Source: Leuctra nigra (Eukaryota; Arthropoda; Insecta; Plecoptera; Leuctridae). From it: a DNA stretch of 64,000 nucleotides. A program made the translations under genes and the position numbers. The notes beneath the pieces are model-generated. The model saw only the letters and a list, made by a program, of their open reading frames with translations, was not told the DNA's origin and searched no databases. Below, piece after piece: positions 10,439-21,800 of the stretch; position 1 is the stretch's first letter; each line of letters begins with the position of its first letter. The stretch spans positions 17,478,309 to 17,542,308 of the forward strand of contig OW203766.1 of the NCBI GenBank assembly GCA_934045905.1, given 5' to 3'.

Positions 10439-12726
10439 CTGAATGCAACTGAATGATGTGGATGCAACTTGCAAGTGCCAAAATATTTAATCACACTGTC
10501 ACAATGTTGATATTGCAAAATTTTGTACCTCAACATCGATATTTCACACGCCTAAGCAAAGAGGCGCGTAGGAAGGGGGGAAGGGAGTGGGGGGGGGGTC
10601 CATGCCTCCCCCCCCCCCCACTTTCCATCATGACACCCTCAGATATTACCCTCAGACATACAAAAATGTTGCAAAAAGAGATGCAAAAATGCACAGATTT
10701 GCTCCATTAGGTATGAGGTTAAATTCGCAAATTTTTCTCTAGTGAACCCAAAACTAATTGAACAGAGGTATTCCAATGAGACAATGACTCATTTATCCAT
10801 CATGATCATCCACAAGAATACAATTTAATAATTCCACGTTAAACTATTTGATACCAAAACACAGATTTTTCTTGTTTCTTATTATTACTGTTGCTTTTTG
10901 AAACTTTTTTCAAAGGAATAATTTGGATTCATAAATCATAATCGATTCTCTTTTAATATAAATTGAAACACTTCCCTACGGGGCCAATGGGGATTTAAGC
11001 AAATAGACAATTAGTTACAGATTATATTGCATTTTGTCTAAAGTTTCCCCAAAAATATTGCATTACACATTTTAAATTTCTTAAAAAAGGATGCCAGAAT
11101 AGCTTCAAATTCGATTATTTTTTATAAAATCTTTTTAAAAAATCCCTGCGGGGCCAATGAGGGTTCTTTAAAAGAACAAATAGTTACAGATTGTATTACA
11201 CTTGTCTACAGTGCCATTTAAAGGTTTGCCTAGGATGTCAAAAGCTTCAAAATTGATTCTTTGTTATCAAAAATTAAAAAATGCCCTGCGCTACTTTTTA
11301 TTTCCGACTTCTGTTTTTTTTGTGACCGTTTCTCCGAGCGAGCTGAAATTCTTTACTCGTGTAAAGACGAACTATATGGTTCGCAGACTGAAATTTTAGC
11401 AGAATTCACACCTTAGTTCAGATTTAAGCAAATATATGTATTTCTGATTGGTTAATCCATTCTAGATGAAATTTTGCAAAGTTTCACGAAGATTATGAAA
11501 ATCCAATGGAGCATTGTATGTGTATTCTACTCCCTTTTTCTCTTGGAATGTTTTTTTAATCAAAATAATAATAATATGATGAAACTTTTACGCAAACTGC
11601 CACCGCGCGCCATCTGTACGTGCACCACGGAACTTCTTGAAACTAATGATCGATCTAGTTCTTCGCGTCGTTACTAGCGCCACTTCATACCAGACCTCCA
11701 GGACAAGCGGTTCGTCGCCGACCTTCATTGCCGCCCAAGTAAGTGTGCTTATCACTTTCATACGTGTTGTCATGACTGATACCACAGACATGGAGCAAAC
11801 ACAGGTGGCCAAATGAGAGAGAAAACTAATTGAAATGTTCTCATGTTGAAAATGTCGTGGGTGGGTACGGGTAATTACAGTATTACCATAATGTCAACAA
11901 GATTTGACGGACAAGTGTCTACAATGTTTTGGAATGATTTCAAGTTGTTTGAATTTTCAGAATATTTGAAGATTCTTAAACATAACGCGTTGCATTACCA
12001 TCCAATAAATGTAAAATACAAATTAGAGAACATTTTGACAAATGTAAACGCAATTGGTAGGTATTAAATTCTCGTATAAAAATAGATTTGAGAATAGAAA
12101 TTTTAAATTTTTGAATGTGATTGTACTGGATTTTTAGCGCTGTCCTACCGGCCGGCGTGCTTATCTGCACTGTTGTATCTCTCAAGGTTGCTTCGCCAGC
12201 ATATTCAATTCCATGCAAATTAATAACATCGCTCCCCTCATCATACATCCCACAGTATTCTAGTATCGTATGAATGATTGTGTCCAGTTGCTTCTAGACT
12301 GTCAACTGTGTGACCTCGGTTTCCCGCGCTTATCAACTCGTACAGCGCATGCGCTATCATGACGGAGGGAATTTCAATTCTAATTCGTTCGAATTTTTAT
12401 CATTCTGATTGTATTTTACACATTTTATTTTTATTTGCCTGTTAATACAATTTCAAGTCATTCCTCTTCAACAATATGCGGACGCTTGCAATCGATCTAA
12501 AAAAAAGGCCGTGTGCAATAGGTTTTAAATCGATTGCTCTTGAGCCATGCTATCTATAGTCAAACAGACATTGTTTGTCATTGCACATTTTATTTGTCGC
12601 TATCGCTAAGCCTTGAGTTGTCAACAACAGGTGAACAAGAGGTGTGAGATTTGAGGCACAACGCATTTTCCCTAGGATGTTCCTGTTGGCAAGATACATA
12701 GATAATGTTGTGTTTTGCTCCTACAG
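10439..12726. other. Mostly empty stretch between two genes
   Basis: It holds a G/C-run patch at about 10570-10620, AT-rich sequence with two diverged copies of a segment containing CCCTGCGGGGCCAATG (about 10980 and 11145), and a GC-richer island at about 11590-11740. No complete gene is supported. Confidence 0.5.
11702..11738 (+). other. Possible small non-coding exon of the aldo-keto reductase gene
   Basis: A 37-bp GC-rich segment lies between CCTCCAG and the strong donor CAA|GTAAGTGTG. The reductase start codon sits 8 bases inside an exon with a good acceptor at 12726, so a 5' UTR exon upstream is required; this is one candidate. The minus strand of the same segment is also open, so strand is uncertain. 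Confidence 0.25.
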
Positions 12727-12734
12727 AACCAAAT

Positions 12735-12874
12735 ATGTCTCTGCCAGCCACATTCGTCGCCGGCTTCCACGATGAGGCCGCCGTCAAGAAGATGCAGTAC
12801 GGGCCCCTCGGCAACACGGGCCTGGTCGTCTCCAAGCTGGGCCTGGGCGGGGCCTCGCTCTGCAAGATCTACGG
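12735..12874 (+). CDS. Aldo-keto reductase coding exon 1
   Basis: ATG at 12735, with acceptor at 12726 and donor ACGG|GTATGA in phase 2. It encodes MSLPATFVAG through LGLGGASLCKIY, the first beta strand of the AKR barrel (YGPLGNTGLVVSKLGLG). A SINE-like sequence begins within about 10 bases of the donor. Confidence 0.88.
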
Positions 12875-15800
12875 GTATGAGACAAGCTGGCTCAGGCAGT
12901 CACGTTCTGGGCTTCCACACCGAAGTCCCGTGTTCAATTCCCACGGCTGTTCTATCTGACTGAGGTTTTGTGTAGTTTCCCTCAGTCGAGACTCGAGGCA
13001 AAAGCTGGGAACCTTTCTAACTAGGCCATGAACACCTCCTTCTCACCGATCTCCCTCATCATCGCAATCATTAATTTTATTATTTCACCGTCAATTTAAT
13101 AGAACGTTGTTCTGCAGTTAAATAAAATCAAAATTTATATCATTTCTGACGCTCATACTATAGTATTCTAGGTTGTGACCGCGTATGTTTCATCAGATGA
13201 TACATTGTGTGAAAGATATATAGCGCCTGCGCTAAATTAAGAATTAATACATAATATTAATAAATGTAAGACACTCTAATCAAACTTACTCAAAATCGCG
13301 ACCTTCTCTGGTGAAATGAGAATCTTGTCGCGCGACAACAGTTGTTACCCGATGACTCAGATTGTCGAGTAGAGGACTTGACGATGACGTGGATGATGTT
13401 TGTCTGCAGGGAGTTCGCCGAGGAGGAGGCGATCAACACGATCCGCGCAGGTCTGAAGGCCGGCATCAACTACATCGACACGGCGCCGTGGTACGGCCAG
13501 GGCAGGTCGGAGGAGCTCCTCGGCAAGGTATGTCATTCACACAGTCCAGAACCCCGGCCTCTCTTGCATCAACTACATCGACACGGCACCGTGGTACGGC
13601 CAGGGCAGGTCGGAGGAGCTCCTCGGCAAGGTATGTCATTCACACAGTCCAGAACCCCGGCCTCTCTTGCATCAACTACATCGACACGGCGCCGTGGTAC
13701 GCCCAGGGCAGGTCGGAGGAGCTCCTCGGCAAGGTATGTCATTCACACAGTCCAGAACCCCGGCCTCTCTTGCATCAACTACATCGACACGGCGCCGTGG
13801 TACGGCCAGGGCAGGTCGGAGGAGCTCCTCGGCAAGGTATGTCATTCACACAGTCCAGAACCCCGGCCTCTCTTGCATCAACTACATCGACACGGCGCCG
13901 TGGTACGGCCAGGGCAGGTCGGAGGAGCTCCTCGGCAAGGTATGTCATTCACACAGTCCAGAACCCCGGCCTCTCTTGCATCAACTACATCGACACGGCG
14001 CCGTGGTACGGCCAGGGCAGGTCGGAGGAGCTCCTCGGCAAGGTATGTCATTCACACAGTCCAGAACCCCGGCCTCTCTTGCATCAACTACATCGACACG
14101 GCGCCGTGGTACGGCCAGGGCAGGTCGGAGGAGCTCCTCGGCAAGGTATGTCATTCACACAGTCCAGAACCCCGGCCTCTCTTGCATCAACTACATCGAC
14201 ACGGCGCCGTGGTACGGCCAGGGCAGGTCGGAGGAGCTCCTCGGCAAGGTATGTCATTCACACAGTCCAGAACCCCGGCCTCTCTTGCATCAACTACATC
14301 GACACGGCGCCGTGGTACGGCCAGGGCAGGTCGGAGGAGCTCCTCGGCAAGGTATGTCATTCACACAGTCCAGAACCCCGGCCTCTCTTGCATCAACTAC
14401 ATCGACACGGCACCGTGGTACGGCCAGGGCAGGTCGGAGGAGCTCCTCGGCAAGGTATGTCATTCACACAGTCCAGAACCCCGGCCTCTCTTGCATCAAC
14501 TACATCGACACGGCACCGTGGTACGGCCAGGGCAGGTCGGAGGAGCTCCTCGGCAAGGTATGTCATTCACACAGTCCAGAACCCCGGCCTCTCTTGCATC
14601 AACTACATCGACACGGCGCCGTGGTACGGCCAGGGCAGGTCGGAGGAGCTCCTCGGCAAGGTATGTCATTCACACAGTCCAGAACCCCGGCCTCTCTTGC
14701 ATCAACTACATCGACACGGCGCCGTGGTACGGCCAGGGCAGGTCGGAGGAGCTCCTCGGCAAGGTATGTCATTCACACAGTCCAGAACCCCGGCCTCTCT
14801 TGCATCAACTACATCGACACGGCGCCGTGGTACGGCCAGGGCAGGTCGGAGGAGCTCCTCGGCAAGGTATGTCATTCACACAGTCCAGAACCCCGGCCTC
14901 TCTTGCATCAACTACATCGACACGGCACCGTGGTACGGCCAGGGCAGGTCGGAGGAGCTCCTCGGCAAGGTATGTCATTCACACAGTCCAGAACCCCGGC
15001 CTCTCTTGCATCAACTACATCGACACGGCGCCGTGGTACGGCCAGGGCAGGTCGGAGGAGCTCCTCGGCAAGGTATGTCATTCACACAGTCCAGAACCCC
15101 GGCCTCTCTTGCATCAACTACATCGACACGGCGCCGTGGTACGGCCAGGGCAGGTCGGAGGAGCTCCTCGGCAAGGTATGTCATTCACACAGTCCAGAAC
15201 CCCGGCCTCTCTTGCATCAACTACATCGACACGGCGCCGTGGTACGGCCAGGGCAGGTCGGAGGAGCTCCTCGGCAAGGTATGTCATTCACACAGTCCAG
15301 AACCCCGGCCTCTCTTGCATCAACTACATCGACACGGCGCCGTGGTACGGCCAGGGCAGGTCGGAGGAGCTCCTCGGCAAGGTATGTCATTCACACAGTC
15401 CAGAACCCCGGCCTCTCTTGCATCAACTACATCGACACGGCGCCGTGGTACGGCCAGGGCAGGTCGGAGGAGCTCCTCGGCAAGGTATGTCATTCACACA
15501 GTCCAGAACCCCGGCCTCTCTTGCATCAACTACATCGACACGGCACCGTGGTACGGCCAGGGCAGGTCGGAGGAGCTCCTCGGCAAGGTATGTCATTCAC
15601 ACAGTCCAGAACCCCTGCCTCTCTTGCATCAACTACATCGACACGGCGCCGTGGTACGGCCAGGGCAGGTCGGAGGAGCTCCTCGGCAAGGTATGTCATT
15701 CACACAGTCCAGAACCCCTGCCTCTCTTGCATCAACTACATCGACACGGCGCCGTGGTACGGCCAGGGCAGGTCGGAGGAGCTCCTCGGCAAGGTATGTC

Positions 15801-18800
15801 ATTCACACAGTCCAGAACCCCGGCCTCTCTTGCATCAACTACATCGACACGGCGCCGTGGTACGGCCAGGGCAGGTCGGAGGAGCTCCTCGGCAAGGTAT
15901 GTCATTCACACAGTCCAGAACCCCGGCCTCTCTTGCATCAACTACATCGACACGGCACCGTGGTACGGCCAGGGCAGGTCGGAGGAGCTCCTCGGCAAGG
16001 TATGTCATTCACACAGTCCAGAACCCCGGCCTCTCTTGCATCAACTACATCGACACGGCGCCGTGGTACGGCCAGGGCAGGTCGGAGGAGCTCCTCGGCA
16101 AGGTATGTCATTCACACAGTCCAGAACCCCGGCCTCTCTTGCATCAACTACATCGACACGGCGCCGTGGTACGGCCAGGGCAGGTCGGAGGAGCTCCTCG
16201 GCAAGGTATGTCATTCACACAGTCCAGAACCCCGGCCTCTCTTGCATCAACTACATCGACACGGCACCGTGGTACGGCCAGGGCAGGTCGGAGGAGCTCC
16301 TCGGCAAGGTATGTCATTCACACAGTCCAGAACCCCTGCCTCTCTTGCATCAACTACATCGACACGGCGCCGTGGTACGGCCAGGGCAGGTCGGAGGAGC
16401 TCCTCGGCAAGGTATGCTCGAACCCCGGCCTCTCTTATCAAGAACATTTCTCAGTGCTCTATCACTTCATTTGACTGATGTTGACAAATATAGATATTTG
16501 AAGTATTCTGTTACACAATGACTCATGTTACAATTGAAATATATCTAGTGGAGCGGTCGCTTATAACTAACTTACATTGTAACATGGACCATGGAGGAAA
16601 ATAAGCTGTTATGGACAATGCAAATTATAATTTCAAGATGCATCGTTCTCAGCCGCTATTCCTGAAACCGGAAGTGACGTCATAATATATCGAAAACAGT
16701 ACCGATTGCAATTGAACTAGCTCCTTTGTGTCTATTTTGCAATGTATTTGAAAAATCAACTGTGATCAACGAATATACAAATTAACGGTACCGGAATTGA
16801 CGGAAGGAAACACTAAATGAAACCGGAAGTGACATCATATATTGAAATTGGCCTGACCGATTTGACGAAAATTAGAGCTAATTAATTCAGAAGTAAATTC
16901 ATGAATTAATAACTATATAAAACTAGATTGTTTTCTTATTACCTATACCGGAAATGACGTCATAAATATGCCAAATGTTACACCACTTCATAATACAGTT
17001 AAATAGATATTTAGTTAACATACATTGTTAATAATTAGAAATTCAAGGTTGCAGTGTTCTCGGCCGCCATTTTTTAAACCGGAAGTGACGTCATATATCT
17101 CAAACGGTTGTACCGATTGCAACCAAATTATGTAATTCTATAGCACTTATAAATATGATGTCAAGACGACATTATTTTCGGCCGCATTTCAAAATCGGAA
17201 CAATCGGTCGTTTTTTTTAATGTTTAGTACATAATTAAAAGTCTATTATTGTAGTATCCAGGGATTTCCACTTTCATTTTCCGATAAGTGAAATTTTCGT
17301 TCGCGTCAGCTCTGATCAGCATTATTTCTCCCCATGCCTGCCCTAAGCCTTCAAGCGCAGAGCCTCAAGGCATCCATCGCATTAATCGCTGATTATCTTC
17401 AGAAGATCGACCAGCGTTTCTTCACGCCACCTTACTTAGAGTCGTCGTTGACCGTAGAGTGCATACTGAGTATCACGAAGTTACAGAACTACTTGCGTTC
17501 CTACATAACTCCGCCACCTTCCTTAGAGTCGCCGTTGACCGTACAGTGCACACTGAGTATCAGAAAGTTACAGAACTACTTGCGTTCCTACATAAATCCG
17601 CCACTCTGGGGGCATATGTTACGACAATCCATCAAGCACAACAACGACAAGGAAGAAAATAAGTACCACGATATTCGGATACTGTATTCGACATTTTTCT
17701 TTGATGATGTGTATCTTCAAGAGTTGAAGATTCCTTGTCTACCGGGGAGCGAGGCTGTTTGCAAGAGCTACGAGGTGTTCTGGCTCCAGCACATTCCGAT
17801 GATGACGTATCTGACGCATGTGGATGTGACAGAAGTGAACTGCGATGCGATTGTCCGCAAGTTGGCTGTCGCGTGCGGCAAACTGAAGAGTGTGTCGCTT
17901 CCGAGTGCAGTGTCTTGTGACACGGCCGAGTTCGTGATCAGGACTTGCAGCGATCTCAGGATGTTGGTTGGCGACCTCAGCTGTACCGCACAAGAAGCGG
18001 AGAGACTGGTGAGCTTTTCTTCTCCATGGTAACATTCATCTGTACTCACAAGAAGATAATGGATTCCAATGAGCATACTTGTACGTTATAAGAATAGTTT
18101 CGGCTTTTACATTTCTGAATTATCAGTTGAAAATCCCGGGATTCTTGATTATTTTCGCTAAATTATTGTAAGCTCAATTTTAAATGACGTTTTCGTGCAG
18201 TCTAATAAACAAAGACAACGGCTTTTGAAATATAATGTTTATTGATATTCGGCGTTTAAGTTTCGATCCAAGTGGTAACTGATAAATAACGTCGTATAGG
18301 CACCGTGTGTTCAAACCCCCAGCGCCACGAATGAAAGAAATAGGCAACATTTATGGGAATGATCTTCAGCTGTTTTATTTCTCATTGGCCGTGACCTAGC
18401 AGCCGATCAAATGTCAACAACTGTACTCAAAATATCTCGAAATTAGAACTAAGTCGCGCAAATTATTATTGTGATCAGATTCAGTGAAATAGTGAACACT
18501 TAATTATTAATACCTATTTTGTTGGCGAATAAACATTTGATAAACTTGTTTAAATTTTAAGAAGTGATAATTAATGCGTAATATGTGCAGCATCATAACG
18601 TATAATTGCATCGACTTGGACGCCTTGCCAAAAGTAAGCTTCCTTCCCACAGCCCAGGCGGCTCTGTATGTACTTTTTGCAGCGCTATCTGTAATCTAAA
18701 CACGCTGCCAATAACTGTACGGCCAATAACTTCACACCTTGACATCCTCTCAGACGCAACTCGCACTGGAGCATCTGGAGAACCTCGTCTACGTCAACCT

Positions 18801-21800
18801 CAACTGCAACATCACCGGCGAGATGCTCTCCAAGGTCAACCACAAGCTCCAGCTGAAGAGGATGTGTGTGAAGCTGAACAATCTCGAGGACATCGACGTC
18901 GCTCTCGATCTGTGTCCCGATCTGCAGCATCTCCTCCTCCGACTCACCGGACCAAACAATGACGTCAGCACAAGAAGCAACGGGATCTTCGAGAAGCTCG
19001 CAGCAAGCCAACTCAAACTGTCCACTCTGAGTCTGACTAACTTCCACATCGAAACCGATGCGTTTGCTCTGTTCCTCTTCAGTAAGGCGGTTTATCTCAC
19101 CGAGTTCGTGATAGCGTCAAGTCGCATGAATGCAACCGTGACAGTTGCGTTGGAGCTCTTCTCGAAATGCAAGAACCTAAAACTTATGACTCTGGATGAT
19201 GTGTACGGGCTGTCACGAGATGACACTCCGCTGTACCACAACATCTCGCTGCCGTTTCTAAGACACCTGAATGTCTCTATCAGACACAGCACATCTTTCG
19301 AATTGCACGAACTAGCGGTTTACTGGTTCAAGCACGGCCGTACAGAAGTGTGATGAAGCTGGGGCAGATGATCAAGTGGACCAATCTTGAAGATACTCCA
19401 GGATCGTGCCCGTATATATGGTGACAGTAATTGTCTAGGTATTTGTGAAAACAAGCTGGGAATACCCGATATTCACCATTCTAAATTACTCTCGATTCAA
19501 TCAAAATTATGAATGTATTTGTGATCAATAAAAAAATATATATTCTTAGGTTTTCAATACTAATAATAAACCCTATTCAAGCCTTTACATTTAGACGAAA
19601 AATGAAACACGTGATTCAAAAGAAAAACCCGTGCCTTCAGTAATTGCACGAGTTGGCAACAGTGTGTGAGTTGACCACGGGTTGATTGATTGATTATAGA
19701 TCGTACTAAACTTTCATACGACCAATATGACATTGACTTTGAACATTAAATCCTAGATTAGTATGTGCGAAAAATTTCAGAGCGATTGGCCGAGCGGATT
19801 GTGGACATATAAAGAGATAATACAAAAAAACACATAAACAAACAAACAAAGAGAAAGTGACATAAGAGTATTTAGTGACGCTCTATCCTAGGCCTCCTGT
19901 GTTAAAAATTTACTCATATTCTAACCTTAAAATTTAAATTTAAAACACTATATATCGAGAGTTTCAATTGTTACATGTCATTTTATGAATCAAATCATAT
20001 TTAATAGCTGAATTGTTGAAAATTTTAATAAATATTAATAAATTCTATACAAAATATTTTTGTGGATTAGCATTCGATCTTCCCACCTCATTATCAATAT
20101 TCATGTGTGGCCCCTTTGGTGATCACCCATTTAGTGCTGATTTATCTAAGGGAGAAAACTTGGCTGCTGTTTTTTAACAGCGGTCGCTCCACGCCAGCCA
20201 AGTCGTAGGGCGAGCACACTTTCATATAAAAAGGCTAGAACAACCCACTATTACTGTAAGCACATTAGTGGCATTTTCAGCCTACTGGATCTTAAAATTA
20301 GTAAATCTCATATTGTTGCGAAATATCTTAATTTCGAGCTGAATTTTGAGCTGATTTCGAGTTGAATTCCCCTGGAATTCAAATACGGTGAACAGGCCAC
20401 ATCTTAAACGGCTAAACCGATTGATCTCAAATTTTCACCACGTGTGCACTTTTGGCGTCTGATTTGCCCTCACCCTCATGACTTTTTTTGTGCCGCCATT
20501 TTGAAACCGGAAGTGACGTCATGAGACTTGGCACGGAGTGTTTTTTTATGGGGATTACATTTACTCTCGTATCTATCTCTATAAGACATGTTTGTACAGG
20601 CTCTGGTCGGAGAGCCGCGAGAGGCCTACTACATCGCCACTAAGATCGGCCGCTACGAGCTGGATCCACTGAAGATGACAGACTTCACTGCTAAGAAGAC
20701 GCGTGGACAAGACTATTACTCTCGTATCTCTCTATAAGACATGTTTGTACAGGCTCTGGTCGGAGTGCCGCGAGAGGCCTACTTCATTGCCACTAAGATC
20801 GGCCGCTACGAGCTGGATCCACTGAAGATGACAGACTTCACTGCTAAGAAGACGCGTGGACAAGACTATTACTCTCGTATCTCTCTATAAGACATGTTTG
20901 TACAGGCTCTGGTCGGAGAGCCGCGAGAGGCCTACTACATCGCCACTAAGATCGGCCGCTACGAGCTGGATCCACTGAAGATGACAGACTTCACTGCTAA
21001 GAAGACGCGTGGACAAGACTATTACTCTCGTATCTCTCTATAAGACATGTTTGTACAGGCTCTGGTCGGAGTGCCGCGAGAGGCCTACTTCATTGCCACT
21101 AAGATCGGCCGCTACGAGCTGGATCCACTGAAGATGACAGACTTCACTGCTAAGAAGACGCGTGGACAAGACTATTACTCTCGTATCTCTCTATAAGACA
21201 TGTTTGTACAGGCTCTGGTCGGAGTGCCGCGAGAGGCCTACTACATCGCCACTAAGATCGGCCGCTACGAGCTGGATCCACTGAAGATGACAGACTTCAC
21301 TGCTAAGAAGACGCGTGGACAAGACTATTACTCTCGTATCTCTCTATAAGACATGTTTGTACAGGCTCTGGTCGGAGTGCCGCGAGAGGCCTACTACATA
21401 GCCACTAAGATCGGCCGCTACGAGCTGGATCCACTGAAGATGACAGACTTCACTGCTAAGAAGACGCGTGGACAAGACTATTACTCTCGTATCTCTCTAT
21501 AAGACATGTTTGTACAGGCTCTGGTCGGAGTGCCGCGAGAGGCCTACTACATCGCCACTAAGATCGGCCGCTACGAGCTGGATCCACTGAAGATGACAGA
21601 CTTCACTGCTAAGAAGACGCGTGGACAAGACTATTACTCTCGTATCTCTCTATAAGACATGTTTGTACAGGCTCTGGTCGGAGTGCCGCGAGAGGCCTAC
21701 TACATAGCCACTAAGATCGGCCGCTACGAGCTGGATCCACTGAAGATGACAGACTTCACTGCTAAGAAGACGCGTGGACAAGACTATTACTCTCGTATCT

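Noticed and set aside
13464..16411. CRISPR-like array
   Set aside because: The regular 103-bp repeats have no unique spacers; the whole unit is repeated and is exon plus intron of a eukaryotic gene.
13342..16521. Three overlapping plus-strand frames of 935-1,059 codons
   Set aside because: They are the same 103-bp unit read in three frames. The segment is a reductase exon edge plus intron, with acceptor and donor fitting the reductase phase. No independent giant protein is supported.
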